Positions 1-9,873 of a stretch of 64,000 nucleotides of DNA are shown here, one piece after another; the stretch's first letter is position 1; each line of letters opens with the position of its first letter. The stretch comes from Rosistilla carotiformis (lineage in GTDB: Bacteria; Planctomycetota; Planctomycetia; Pirellulales; Pirellulaceae): positions 2,728,001-2,792,000 of the forward strand of contig NZ_CP036348.1 in NCBI RefSeq assembly GCF_007753095.1, read 5' to 3'. The notes beneath the pieces are model-generated. The model was not told the DNA's origin and made no database searches. It was given only the letters and a program-made list of their open reading frames with translations. The translations under genes and the position numbers were made by a program.

Positions 1-337
1 TCGTCGCACTCGTGCGTGACACCGACCAATTGGTCGCGCAGCCCGAGCCCACAAATGATCTCCGTCGCGCTGGGCAGCAGGGAAACGATGCGCATGGCAG
101 ATTGAGGAAGCCGTTGTTGGAGAGACACGTTGGCCGGAGCGATTTCCGGTGCCCGAGTCGGCAGATAGGTTGCCGCTCGAATTGCCAGCATACCGAGGAC
201 TGGCAGTTTCCGCTGCCGGGGGCGTTCCATTCCAACAGCGGTTGATTGGGCGAATTGTATCGTTTTCGGAAACTTCTATAATTTTTCGCGTGACAAATCC
301 GCCTGCATCCCGCCAGGGGAAAAGAGGGAGAGCGCCG
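1..337. other. Region without a supported gene at the left edge
   Basis: I see no coding sequence I can support here. A 77-codon open frame (12-245) has no recognisable protein features. The last 80 bases hold the promoter and leader of the ECF sigma factor gene. Confidence 0.5.
255..282 (+). promoter_or_regulatory. Sigma70-like promoter of the ECF sigma/kinase operon
   Basis: A -35-like TTGTAT (255-260) and a perfect TATAAT (277-282) are separated by 16 bases, 55 bases upstream of the ATG at 338. An AT-rich stretch follows. This is one of the best -35/-10 pairs in the window and implies transcription by the housekeeping sigma factor rather than by the ECF factor itself. Confidence 0.6.
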
Positions 338-967
338 ATGGCAGATCAAATCACGTCCGACACCGCAAACGAGCTGATTCGCTGCGCCGCCGATGGCGAT
401 CGCGCAAGCCTCGACCGTCTGCTTGCTAGCTATTCGGGCTATTTGAATGTACTTTCACGGCTCCATTTAGATCGTCGCATTCAGCACCGCGTCAGTCCGT
501 CGGACATCGTTCAGGAAACGCTGCTGGAGGCGCATCGCGATTTTGCTGGTTTCCGAGGTCAGCAGATCGATGAGTTCACCGGTTGGCTGCGTCAGGTGTT
601 GGTTCACAATATCGCCGAGGCGGTGGAAACGCATCTGGTGGCGGCCAAACGGAGCGTCCGTGCCGAACAGGTGGTGGGGAATCTGTCGGCATCGGTCGAC
701 CGATCGCACCATCGACTCGCGCGATTGGCTGCCGACCCACAGCGGTCTCCGGCGTCGGAAGCGGATCATCGGGAATCGCTCTCCGAACTGGCGGCGGCCT
801 TAGAACAGCTGCCCGCCGACTATCGAACGGTGATCGTCTTGAGGCACTTAGAAGGACTTCCCTTTGGCGACGTGGCCCAGCGGATGGAGCGGTCGACCGG
901 CGCGGTGCGAATGTTGTGGCTCCGCGCGATCGAGCAACTTCGCGTAGCAATGGAATCGCAGGCATGA
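338..967 (+). CDS. ECF-type RNA polymerase sigma factor (planctomycete kinase-linked group)
   Basis: A 209-residue sigma70-family extracytoplasmic-function sigma factor that should redirect RNA polymerase to a dedicated regulon. Region 2 covers about residues 10-95, with the DIVQETLLEAHRDF core-binding helix near 56-69. Region 4 covers about 150-205, with a helix-turn-helix around GLPFGDVAQRMERSTGAVR. The ATG at 338 is chosen because GGGAG lies 8 bases upstream; an in-frame ATG at 149 would add an unrelated-looking N-terminus. The stop overlaps the start of the kinase gene (ATGA), so the two are translationally coupled. Pairing of ECF factors with Hanks-type kinases is a known planctomycete arrangement, and control by phosphorylation is an inference from that. 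No anti-sigma gene is adjacent. Confidence 0.9.
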   Translation: MADQITSDTANELIRCAADGDRASLDRLLASYSGYLNVLSRLHLDRRIQHRVSPSDIVQETLLEAHRDFAGFRGQQIDEFTGWLRQVLVHNIAEAVETHLVAAKRSVRAEQVVGNLSASVDRSHHRLARLAADPQRSPASEADHRESLSELAAALEQLPADYRTVIVLRHLEGLPFGDVAQRMERSTGAVRMLWLRAIEQLRVAMESQA

Positions 968-3768
968 AAACGCAAGAACGGACCGATGGGCAACACCTGC
1001 AAATCGCACAGCTGCTGGATGATTACGCGTGCCGCTTGGAGCAAGGGGACGAAACGGGAGCCGAGCGTTTGCTGGCCGACCACCCTGAGCTGAATGGTTC
1101 GTGGGGGATGCATCTGGAAAGTTTGCGGGCCTTGTGCCGTGCGACGCGCGATGTCGAACCCGGTGCGTCACACACGCCCGAAGAGGTTGCGATCGATGGG
1201 GCAACGCTAGGCGATTATCGTTTGGGGCGCGAGATCGGTCGGGGAGGGATGGGAGTCGTCTACGAAGCGACTCAGTTGTCACTGCGACGCAATGTGGCTT
1301 TGAAAGTCCTCCCTTTCGCAGCGGTGTTGGACAGCCAGCAGGTTGCCCGTTTCCGCAATGAAGCCCAAGCGGCGGCTTCGCTACATCATCCCCATATCGT
1401 TCCGGTTTTTGCTGTCGGCTGCGAACGGGGCGTCCATTATTACAGTATGCAATTGATCGACGGCCAATCGTTGGAACAGGTCTTCGACGCGCCGTCGGGC
1501 TCGCATCCCGCGAACTCCCGCAGCGTCGATGCATCCGGTCGCGACGACAATCCACACAACCAAACGACACTCGACGCCCCGTTGCTCGGCGGCAACCCAC
1601 GCGGTGCGGCAGCGGTTCGATGGCAACAACCGGTTCCTTTTGCCGACCGGTCGACTCAAGCGGGGGCCGGCGATCGCACGCAGGTGGGCAACACGGGCTG
1701 TGGCCCCGACGAGATCCGCCGGACGGTGGAGTTGATGATCTGCGTCGCCGATGCCCTCGATTTCGCGCATCAACAGGGAGTCGTCCACCGCGACGTGAAG
1801 CCTTCGAATTTGTTAGTTGATTCGGGAGGCAAGGTTTGGGTTGCCGACTTTGGATTGGCGCGCGTCCGTGGGCTGGGCAACCTGACCGCCGAAGGGAAGG
1901 TGATGGGAACGGCCAGGTATATGAGTCCCGAACAGATCGCCGGGCGACAGCAGGAGATCGATCACCGCACCGACATCTATTCGCTCGGGATCACGTTATA
2001 TGAGTTGCTGACCAAGCGTCCCGCGTTTGAAAACCAAGATCGCGAAACGTTGTTTCATGCGATCCAGTATTGCGGTCCTATACCGCTGCGACGAATGAAT
2101 CCCGCCGTCGCGCTCGATCTCGAAACGATCGTGCTCAAAGCGATCGCCAAGCGGAAGGATGATCGTTACGCCACCGCGGGGGAGATGGCGGAAGACCTGC
2201 GCCGGTTCTTGGAGGGGAAGCCGACGTTGGCACGCCGCCCCACACGCGTCGAGCTGGCGTTCCGATGGGCTGTCCGGCGGCAGCGGTTCGTGGCGGCGGT
2301 CTTCTGTTTGTTGATACTGTCGATTGCCGGGCTGAGCACGGCGACCCTGTTGATCTCACAGCAGAGTCGGCTGAAAGATGAAGCGACGGCCCGCGCCCAT
2401 CTGCACCTGGATCAAGCCCACGCCCTTGTCGATCGGTTTGGCGGGCTGATGTCCCAGCGGTTGGCCAGTCTGCCTGGCGGGGAACCGATCCGAATCGAAG
2501 TGCTTCATGAAGCCGAACGCTACTACCTGGACTTTTTGGCATACGCCGATCACCAACCCGAATTTCATGCTCAGCTGGCCAAGGTACAGTTCCGTCTGGC
2601 AGCGACGTATCGGGAGCTGGGGGATTTCGTTGCGGCGGAAGAAAAATACCAAGCATCGATCGCGTCGTACGAAAAACTTCGCGACCATTTGACGTGGAGC
2701 GACGAGGATCAGGCGGATTTCGCGATTTGTTTAAACAATCTCGCAGCATTGCAAGCCGAACAAGGCCGCGTTCCCGAAGCGGTCTGCAACTACCAAAGGG
2801 CGATCCATTTGCAGGAACCGCTGATTCAAGCCCATGCGTTACCGCCGCGAATCCTCCGCGAATGGGCGATGACGCAAAACAATTTCGCGCTGCTGCTGTG
2901 GAAGATTGCCGATGTCGAACAGGCTGTCGAACGGTTGCGGCAAGTTCAAAGGCGGCTGACCGCAGCGTTGGGGAATGCTCGCGGAGATTTTGCGCTGCAA
3001 CAACAATTGATCGAATGCCGCAACTCTCTGGTCGCCACCAACATGGATCAAGACCTGGAACAATCCGAGACGCTGTTGCGCGCGAACATCACCGATTTGA
3101 AGACGATGTCTGCCGCAGGGGCGTCGATGAAGGCGTTGCCTCTAGATTCGGGCCGCGGAAAGCCTGCTCAATCGATTGCAATGCAGTTGGCGGTATCGCA
3201 AAACAATCTGGCTTCCGTCTTGGGGCGGCGCGGTCATTGGGATGAGGGACGGACGCTTGTTCAAGCGGTGATCGTTCGGCTGACGGATGCTGTGGAAGCG
3301 GATCCGATGGACCGAATCAGTACAGAGCAGTTAGCGGTCGCTCAAAACAACCTTGGTCAGTTGATTTGGAACGGACGGCGCACCGATGGTTCCTCAACGC
3401 AATCGGCCTCCGAACGCGCAGCGGCCGTGACGGCCTTCAAGGCGGCCGAGACACTTTTGCGCTCTCAAACCGATCGATGTGCTTCCACGCCGGAGCCCTT
3501 GAGCCGTCTGGCGGGAGTGCTGCATAATTTGGGTACGGTCGACCAGCAAAGTGGCCGTTCCGCAGAGGCGATCGACTATTTAACCGAAGCCCTCGAACTG
3601 CAGGCCCAGGCGGTAAAGCAGGCCCCTTTTCATCAGGGATATCGAAATCATTTAGAAAAACATCGCGAACTGCTCGATCGAATTTTGAGTCAGTTGAAGG
3701 AATCGCGAGCCCCGGAAACGCGCGCGCTGGCTGATGCGCGCGATGAACATTTCGGCGGCGGAAACTAG
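964..3768 (+). CDS. Membrane Ser/Thr protein kinase with C-terminal TPR domain
   Basis: A 934-residue Hanks-type kinase. The glycine-rich loop is GRGGMGVVY near 92-100, the ATP-binding lysine is in VALK (K114), the catalytic loop is HRDVKPSN (H275, D277), and DFG and a SPE-type motif (MSPEQ) follow. A roughly 75-residue polar insertion between the hinge (QLIDGQSLEQVF) and the helix before the catalytic loop is unusual. One membrane helix lies at about 442-464, so the kinase should be cytoplasmic and the C-terminal half outside the membrane. That half has tetratricopeptide-like helices (for example NNLAALQAEQGRVPEAV and NLGTVDQQSGRSAEAI) suited to ligand or protein binding. The ATG at 964 overlaps the sigma factor stop by 4 bases, and an upstream extension of the frame would run through the sigma gene. 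It probably phosphorylates the neighbouring sigma factor or a partner (inference). Confidence 0.92.
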   Translation: MKTQERTDGQHLQIAQLLDDYACRLEQGDETGAERLLADHPELNGSWGMHLESLRALCRATRDVEPGASHTPEEVAIDGATLGDYRLGREIGRGGMGVVYEATQLSLRRNVALKVLPFAAVLDSQQVARFRNEAQAAASLHHPHIVPVFAVGCERGVHYYSMQLIDGQSLEQVFDAPSGSHPANSRSVDASGRDDNPHNQTTLDAPLLGGNPRGAAAVRWQQPVPFADRSTQAGAGDRTQVGNTGCGPDEIRRTVELMICVADALDFAHQQGVVHRDVKPSNLLVDSGGKVWVADFGLARVRGLGNLTAEGKVMGTARYMSPEQIAGRQQEIDHRTDIYSLGITLYELLTKRPAFENQDRETLFHAIQYCGPIPLRRMNPAVALDLETIVLKAIAKRKDDRYATAGEMAEDLRRFLEGKPTLARRPTRVELAFRWAVRRQRFVAAVFCLLILSIAGLSTATLLISQQSRLKDEATARAHLHLDQAHALVDRFGGLMSQRLASLPGGEPIRIEVLHEAERYYLDFLAYADHQPEFHAQLAKVQFRLAATYRELGDFVAAEEKYQASIASYEKLRDHLTWSDEDQADFAICLNNLAALQAEQGRVPEAVCNYQRAIHLQEPLIQAHALPPRILREWAMTQNNFALLLWKIADVEQAVERLRQVQRRLTAALGNARGDFALQQQLIECRNSLVATNMDQDLEQSETLLRANITDLKTMSAAGASMKALPLDSGRGKPAQSIAMQLAVSQNNLASVLGRRGHWDEGRTLVQAVIVRLTDAVEADPMDRISTEQLAVAQNNLGQLIWNGRRTDGSSTQSASERAAAVTAFKAAETLLRSQTDRCASTPEPLSRLAGVLHNLGTVDQQSGRSAEAIDYLTEALELQAQAVKQAPFHQGYRNHLEKHRELLDRILSQLKESRAPETRALADARDEHFGGGN

Positions 3769-3783
3769 GAAGGAGTGTGGTGG

Positions 3784-5028
3784 ATGGCCTCTCGGAGAAC
3801 GACTCATCGCAGCCGTGTCATGCCTCGGCGGAGCCGTGCGATGCAAGGAATCGAACGTCTCGAATCGCGTTCCTTGCTAACGGGCTTGGTGAGTGTATGT
3901 GATACCATGTTGGATTCGGGCACGACGCCGATCAGCGACGTGTCTGTTGAAGTGAATCGGACTGTTTTGAATCGTTCCCAGGAGGCCTGGATCGAAAGCT
4001 CGCTGCCGAAGCCTGAAGACGTCGGCGTTTTCGACGCGGATCCGTCGGACGCGAAGGACATTGTCTGGTCGGAGGATTGCGATTGGGGCGATGGGACTCA
4101 CGAAACAACCGACGGAGATTCGAAAATCGACCCGTCGCTGGGGGGCTGTGACGATCCGAAGCACGAAGAAGAACGGTCGGACGAAAGTGAGGCAATGATC
4201 GAAACCCACCCCGACCGTGCAGCGTTTACGGCTAGCGAAGATTCCCTTTCGCGGCTCGCCCCGTTCGCCGACGATCGAATCCAGGATCGCTCTCTCTTTT
4301 CAATCTATGCGGCTCCAAGCCTCTTGCTGGAAACGCGAATTCCGATCGGGTCGAGCTCGAATGCGCAGGCAGCGTCCGGGCGTGCCGGAACGTACCACTA
4401 CTTCAGTACGTTGTCCGCCGCGGGTAAGCCCCTGGGACCGTCGTTGAAAACCGAACCGCTGGCACGCGATGCGACGCAGGAGACCTACGTTTCCTTCCCG
4501 CTGTTGGAGTTGGCGGAATTGGACGAAATGGTCACAACGCCGGAAGTTGCAGACACGGCGCCGCGACCCACCGTCTTCGCGGTAGGGTTGGAATCCGCTT
4601 CCGCAGCCGTCCTGAAAGACGATGCCACGCGGCAGCACGAAGCCCAAGCCATTCAAGCGGCGGAGCGTGCGCTTCGGTTGGCGACCAAGATGGTCGATAC
4701 GGCCGACGCGGCTCGCGACCGGTTGTCGCTTAACGGGGCCACGACGCCATCCTCCAATCGCGATAGCTTGCGACCGACAGGTCATGCCGACTGCTGCGCA
4801 GCCTCCGACATGCCGGGGGCGATCGTTCCTCCAAACGCAAACGATTCGTTGCGTGGAAATCTGAAACTGGGGCTGGTCGGTATGGTTTCGATCCTGTTTT
4901 CGATTCGATCGACAGCCCCCGATAGGCAGCGCCAATGGGAACGCGTCGCCAATACCCAAGGTCGACCTTTGCGGCGTAGGAATCGAATCGCGGAACGATC
5001 TGGCGGGGATTGCGATCGGCGATCCTAG
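3784..5028 (+). CDS. Planctomycete-type extracellular protein with LESRSLLTG-like N-terminal motif
   Basis: A 414-residue protein with a basic N-terminus followed by IERLESRSLLTG, which resembles the 'planctomycete extracellular' N-terminal signature (LExRxLLxG) found on very large secreted planctomycete proteins. The rest is acidic and low in recognisable domains, with a hydrophobic stretch near the C-terminus (LKLGLVGMVSILFSIRS) followed by a basic tail that could be a membrane anchor. ATG 3784 is preferred over GTG 3775 because AGGAAGGAG (3767-3775) sits 8 bases upstream of it. It starts 15 bases after the kinase stop and is probably cotranscribed with the sigma factor and kinase. Function unknown; a sensed surface protein or kinase partner is possible. 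Confidence 0.7.
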   Translation: MASRRTTHRSRVMPRRSRAMQGIERLESRSLLTGLVSVCDTMLDSGTTPISDVSVEVNRTVLNRSQEAWIESSLPKPEDVGVFDADPSDAKDIVWSEDCDWGDGTHETTDGDSKIDPSLGGCDDPKHEEERSDESEAMIETHPDRAAFTASEDSLSRLAPFADDRIQDRSLFSIYAAPSLLLETRIPIGSSSNAQAASGRAGTYHYFSTLSAAGKPLGPSLKTEPLARDATQETYVSFPLLELAELDEMVTTPEVADTAPRPTVFAVGLESASAAVLKDDATRQHEAQAIQAAERALRLATKMVDTADAARDRLSLNGATTPSSNRDSLRPTGHADCCAASDMPGAIVPPNANDSLRGNLKLGLVGMVSILFSIRSTAPDRQRQWERVANTQGRPLRRRNRIAERSGGDCDRRS

Positions 5029-5438
5029 CCCGGACTCGATTGTGACACTTCCGAAGGCGTGACAACGCCCAGGCCTGGCCGGAGGCCTGCCCATCTTTCA
5101 CGACGGCAAAACGTCAGCTCCTTTGCCTGCTGCCCCTCTCGTGGCTGCTTTCTTGATGTCCGGAATGCGTGGGATGTCACTTGAATTGGATCGCTCTGCT
5201 ACCTAAGCTATGTGTCCCGGGTATGATTTGTGATCGTTTCTGTAGAGAATGCAAGCCGTCCTCGTTTTACTGGGTTGGTGTCCAGGGTAACGATGGCACG
5301 TTTCCGCGACGTTATACTAAGTCATTGGGACGGGAATTGCGGATGCGACCGATCGTTGAGCAGCTGCCGAGAACAGGACCTTTTTGCTTGCTGGCACGAT
5401 AACATTTGCTTGCTCCCCTTCGTTGAAGTCTTCTTTTC
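5029..5438. other. 410-base region without a supported gene
   Basis: No convincing coding sequence: the short open frames show no family features. A possible -10 (TATACT, 5313-5318) lies about 120 bases upstream of the WD40 kinase, without a clear -35. I see no strong terminator. Confidence 0.4.
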
Positions 5439-8400
5439 ATGAGTGCTAGCTGCGACCTGCCCCCCGAAGATCCATCGCTTGATCTTCCCAGTCGGGCCGA
5501 ATCTTTCTACCAAGAACTTCTTGAAAGCGGCACCTTCGCGATGGCGGACAGCATCGCCCCCAGCGATCCACGCTTGGCGGCGGTCGTTCGATTGTTCGAA
5601 CGGACCGTCAACGCGTCGTCGACGCAAACGATGGATTCGTCCGAAGAAGAGATTGAATTGGATCCGCCCGAGCGAATTGGGCGGTTCACCATCTTGGGAA
5701 TCATCGGCGCCGGAGGATTCGGAACCGTTTACAAAGCGGAAGACGATTTTTTACGGCGGATTGTTGCGATGAAATCGATCCGTCGGCGTGTCGAGAAAAC
5801 GGCCGTCAGCGAAGACGATCGTTTGCTGGAGGCCCGGGCCGCGGCGCGTTTGAGCCATCCGTGCCTGGTTCCGTTATATGAAGTCTTTCAAGATGAACAA
5901 TCGGTCTACTTGGTCTCCGAATTTTGTCAGGGACCGACGCTGGAAAGATGGTTGAAGGAGCATCCCGGGCCCGTGCCCCACGAACAGGTTTGCGACCTTC
6001 TGGTCCGTTTGGTCGATGCGATCGTGCATGTCCATGAACGTGGTTTGGTCCATCGCGACATCAAACCCGGTAACATCTTGCTGGACGCCACCACGTCGTC
6101 CACAGGTTCCACTACCTGGACACCTCGCTTGACCGACTTTGGCTTGGTCCGCGACTTGTTGGACAACGCCGACTTGGAATCGCCCGTCCGGCTGATCGGT
6201 ACCTTGCTGTACATGTCCCCTGAACAAGTGCTCGACAACGAACAATCGCACGGGGAAGCCTGCGACATCTTTTCGATCGGCGTGGTGATGTATCGCTTGC
6301 TGACCGGAAAATTGCCACACCGCGGGCAGGATGGCTTGCAACTAGTCAAATCCATTTGTGCCCGTCGACCTCAACCGCCACGTAAACTCGTCAGCACGAT
6401 CCCACGCGATCTCGATGCGATCTGCATGCAATGCCTTGCCAAGGATCCCAAACTTCGATACGCGTCGGCGACCGCACTGAAAGACGATTTGATCCGTTGG
6501 CAACAAGGGCGAATGGTCAAAGCCCGACCGCAATCGTTTTCGGAACGAACGTGGCGTGCCGTCAAACGCTCTCCCTTCGAAGCCAGCTTGCTGGCCGTGA
6601 TTGCGGCATTGATCGCCGCCAGCCTGTTCGCTCTGGCCCACAGCAACCGCAGGTTGGCTGCCGAACGCAGCTCGCTGCAGGTGGCGTTGACCGATGTTCA
6701 ATTGAGCGAACGTCGAGCGATCGCCGCCGAACGCGATGCCAGTGCGCATCAGACCGAGGCCGAAGCGAACCGCACCGCCGCCGTGAAAACAGCGTATCTA
6801 TCCGATCTTCGGCAAGCCTATTCGGCGTGGGCAAAAAATGATCGCGCCAAAGCATTAAATATCGCAGCGCGAATCGAAGAGTACGCAAAGGATGTGGTCC
6901 CGATCGGGTTCGACCTGAAACTGTTGAGATCGAGAGCACTTCACGGATGGCATCGGTGTGCAGCGCATCGGTCAACGATCAGCGAGATCGTGCTGCTTCC
7001 CAACCAAGAGGCCGCAGCGGTTGCGGATATCGATGGGACGATTCGTATCCTGGAGTTGTCATCTGGAGAGGTTCTGCGCGAGATCGCCCCGGTCCCGGGG
7101 ACCCGAGTGTTTGCGCTGGCAATTTCGCCCGACGAAAACACGCTCGCCGTGGGGCGGCAGGTCGCTACCGACCCGAATTGGTTAGATAACCTGAACGAGG
7201 TTCACTTTATATCGCTGGGCGAAGATGAACCGCCACAAGCAATCGTCGACCTTCCCACGACGGTCGAATCGCTTGCGTTTTCCCACGATGGAAAATGGCT
7301 TGCGGTAGGTTGCCGGTATGAACCGATCCCGATCTATGAGCTCGCCACCGGCTCGGTCATCGAAACGGTTGAGTCTCAGCGTCGCAACGAACTCATCGCA
7401 TTTTTTCCCGATTCGACACGGCTGCTGACGCTTCAAGATCATCAAACACCAATCTTGGCAAGCCTGCATGCTCAGAAGCCTGATGTCGTTGTGCAGACAG
7501 ATTATCAGATCGAATCGATGGCAATCTCCTACGACAGACGCTGGTTGGTCTTGGCGTTTGGTCACGAGACCTTTTTGCGGCGATTTGATCTCGAGTCGGA
7601 GGATCTGAGTGCGGTTGATTTACGACAATCGTATGGCATTGCCGAGGCTGTCGCGATTTCGCCCGATGGGCAACGAATCGTTGCCGGGATGCGGAATGGC
7701 GGAATCGTCGGCTGGGATCTGTCCGATCCAAGCAAAGCGGGGCCGGCTGCCGATGAGGAGTCGGAGCTTCCATTCTGGGAACACTCCTCTTTGCAAATCC
7801 TTCACAACGGAGAGGTCTCCCAAGTTGCAATCGATAATCACGGATGCATCATCAGCGGTGGTGAGGACGGATCGGTAGCGATCAGTTCCCTCGATCCCGT
7901 GCCCGATTCACCGCAAATCGTGAAAGGTAAAACGCTGCATGCCGTGCTTGCGGTGGATGGGCGTCAGGCATTCATCGCGAATGAATCCATTGGAAGAATA
8001 CAACGTATCGATACCACCTCGTTCAAGGTGATCGAGGCCGTTGCGGATATCCCTAATTGCCGCGTTCTTTCCATGGAAATTTCTCCCGATGGCGAGTGGT
8101 TGGCGTTCGGTGATCACCATGGCAACACCTATCTGGTCGCACGCGATTCATCCAACTTGAATATGAAGCATCCGTCGCCTCCTCACGAGGGCAACACGCC
8201 CCAGGTCGTCAGCGTGGGCTTCAACGCCAGCGGTGATCAGCTCTTTGCACTCACGCGTGGGGGAAATTGGCTGATCCGATTTGATATGGTCTCAACCACT
8301 GGACTGGATGGCAGCGCGTACGGGGTTAAGGTGGATCAGCAAGAGTTCCCGGTGGCCAACCGGTTCGCCACGCTGCTTGGTGACAATAGAATTCTATTGT

Positions 8401-8861
8401 TTGGGGAGTTTGTCAGTAGCTTCAACTGCGCCTCGCGGGAGACGAAGGTTTTCGATCGCGTGAACACCGGTGCCGCAGGTGGGATTTGCAATGATCTTCC
8501 TAGAAAGCTGGTGTACATCGCATCGCAAGATAGTCGGATTCGCAGCTACGATTGGGATGGCCGTTTGATCGCTGCCAGCGATCGTTGGGATTCGCAACAA
8601 CCGAGTGTTTCAGGGTTAGAACCCCGTTGCATCGCGCTGACCCCCGATCGAAAGAGTCTGTTGACCGGAGGGAGCGATGGATCGATAGCGATCTGGAATG
8701 TCGAGGACTTGCAGTTTGTTGGGACCGTTCGGGTTGCGGATGAGCAGGGGGGCATTTCAGATATCGGAGTTTCGGACGACGGCAGGGTTTGGAGCTATCA
8801 TCAGTCCGATACCCCCGGATGCCCCCAACGCGGCTTACAGATCATGCGAATCGATGGCTGA
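5439..8861 (+). CDS. Membrane Ser/Thr protein kinase with WD40-like beta-propeller domain
   Basis: An 1140-residue Hanks-type kinase. The kinase domain covers about 80-350, with the glycine loop GAGGFGTVYKA near 90, AMKSI carrying the ATP-binding lysine, HRDIKPGNILL (H205, D207), a DFG motif and MSPEQ. A membrane helix follows at about 382-402, then an Ala/Glu-rich helical segment (about 405-450), then about 600 residues of WD40-like repeats. Repeated phrases such as AISPDENTLAVG, AISPDGQRIVAG, EISPDGEWLAFG and ALTPDRKSLLTGG mark the blades. The architecture (kinase, membrane helix, propeller) is common in planctomycetes and suggests an external propeller reading a ligand or protein and signalling to the kinase. 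It lies downstream of the sigma/kinase block, but a 410-base gap argues for its own promoter. Substrates unknown. Confidence 0.92.
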   Translation: MSASCDLPPEDPSLDLPSRAESFYQELLESGTFAMADSIAPSDPRLAAVVRLFERTVNASSTQTMDSSEEEIELDPPERIGRFTILGIIGAGGFGTVYKAEDDFLRRIVAMKSIRRRVEKTAVSEDDRLLEARAAARLSHPCLVPLYEVFQDEQSVYLVSEFCQGPTLERWLKEHPGPVPHEQVCDLLVRLVDAIVHVHERGLVHRDIKPGNILLDATTSSTGSTTWTPRLTDFGLVRDLLDNADLESPVRLIGTLLYMSPEQVLDNEQSHGEACDIFSIGVVMYRLLTGKLPHRGQDGLQLVKSICARRPQPPRKLVSTIPRDLDAICMQCLAKDPKLRYASATALKDDLIRWQQGRMVKARPQSFSERTWRAVKRSPFEASLLAVIAALIAASLFALAHSNRRLAAERSSLQVALTDVQLSERRAIAAERDASAHQTEAEANRTAAVKTAYLSDLRQAYSAWAKNDRAKALNIAARIEEYAKDVVPIGFDLKLLRSRALHGWHRCAAHRSTISEIVLLPNQEAAAVADIDGTIRILELSSGEVLREIAPVPGTRVFALAISPDENTLAVGRQVATDPNWLDNLNEVHFISLGEDEPPQAIVDLPTTVESLAFSHDGKWLAVGCRYEPIPIYELATGSVIETVESQRRNELIAFFPDSTRLLTLQDHQTPILASLHAQKPDVVVQTDYQIESMAISYDRRWLVLAFGHETFLRRFDLESEDLSAVDLRQSYGIAEAVAISPDGQRIVAGMRNGGIVGWDLSDPSKAGPAADEESELPFWEHSSLQILHNGEVSQVAIDNHGCIISGGEDGSVAISSLDPVPDSPQIVKGKTLHAVLAVDGRQAFIANESIGRIQRIDTTSFKVIEAVADIPNCRVLSMEISPDGEWLAFGDHHGNTYLVARDSSNLNMKHPSPPHEGNTPQVVSVGFNASGDQLFALTRGGNWLIRFDMVSTTGLDGSAYGVKVDQQEFPVANRFATLLGDNRILLFGEFVSSFNCASRETKVFDRVNTGAAGGICNDLPRKLVYIASQDSRIRSYDWDGRLIAASDRWDSQQPSVSGLEPRCIALTPDRKSLLTGGSDGSIAIWNVEDLQFVGTVRVADEQGGISDIGVSDDGRVWSYHQSDTPGCPQRGLQIMRIDG

Positions 8862-9028
8862 TTTGCGGGACCGGGGGCGACGAAATTTTTGGGGAAAACG
8901 GTGCGCAATCCGGTCGATCGATGGCGTTCTCAATCGATTATTGGTTGAATCGATCATTCATCGGCAGACCACGGACGCAGAGTCATTCGTCCCCCCATTC
9001 CCCTTGTGATTTATAGAGAGCGCATTTT

Positions 9029-9502
9029 ATGTTTGCCAAACCACATCAAGAACATCATTGGCTCGATCAACTGGTCGGCAATTGGACTTTCGAGCATCAA
9101 TGCGAAATGCCCGACGGGACCAAGTCGGCGACCGAGGGGAAGATGGTCTGTCGGTCGTTGGAAGGCATGTGGTTGATTAGCGAAAGCAGCGGAGTGTCCG
9201 AGGACGGTCAGCCATGGTCGTCGATCATGACGCTTGGTTTCGATGTGAAACAAAGCCGGTATATCGGTAGCTTTATTGGGTCGATGATGTCCAACCTGTG
9301 GCTCTACCAAGGCGACCTCGACGATTCGGGGAAACGTTTGCCCTTGCAAAGCATCGGCCCAAAATTCGACGGTACCGGAACGTGCAAGTATCGCGATACG
9401 ATCGAGATCCTCGATGCCGACAACTGGCTCTTTACGAGCGAATTGCAGAGCGAAGCCGGGGAATGGGTAAAGTTCTTAGAAGCGCCTCACCGCCGCATCT
9501 GA
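9029..9502 (+). CDS. DUF1579 family protein
   Basis: A 157-residue soluble protein that fits DUF1579: HxxLDxLVGxWxxEHxC at the N-terminus (HHWLDQLVGNWTFEH), a central LEGMWLISES, and a lipocalin-like run of beta strands with LGFDVKQSRYIGSFI. No catalytic residues are known for the family. ATG 9029 is preceded by AGAGAG about 6 bases upstream. The neighbour downstream is a YCII/VOC fusion, and DUF1579, YCII (DGPF) and PhnB-like proteins often occur near each other, sometimes with ECF sigma factors, in bacteria with large genomes. It is a domain-level identification with no known biochemical role. Confidence 0.85.
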   Translation: MFAKPHQEHHWLDQLVGNWTFEHQCEMPDGTKSATEGKMVCRSLEGMWLISESSGVSEDGQPWSSIMTLGFDVKQSRYIGSFIGSMMSNLWLYQGDLDDSGKRLPLQSIGPKFDGTGTCKYRDTIEILDADNWLFTSELQSEAGEWVKFLEAPHRRI

Positions 9503-9873
9503 CGACGCCGATGGCGCGGACATCAGGCTGTCGGTTTTCCTCGCCGGGACACCTCGATTCGCTTGCGATTGCTTTCGTCACCGCCATCGCTGTATCGCCG
9601 ATCAAGACGGGGACGTGTTGTCTGTTGATGCGAAGGTCTTCAAATCGTTCGTGATCGACGAAGGACAATGCGGACGCATGGATTGTCCCGTCGGTGTTGA
9701 CACGCTGAGATCCGGCAGGCTTCGCGGACCGTTTGAGCCAACGAGGTTTGACGTCGGCGACTTTCGGAGCGATGAAAAAGTTTTGGCTTGTTGTCGATTA
9801 CCGGTAAGGCCACTCGACTAATGTTGGAAACTGGCTACATCCCCAAAGGGTAAAACACGCGAGGAGTTGATCG
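9503..9873. other. 371-base region without a supported gene
   Basis: No reading frame here shows a recognisable protein. Open frames that overlap this stretch are continuations of other frames through the DUF1579 gene. No clear hairpin terminator or promoter pair was found. Confidence 0.4.

Noticed and set aside
12-245. 77-codon open frame at the left edge
   Set aside because: No protein-family features, no ribosome-binding site and no similarity I recognise; it is more likely chance.
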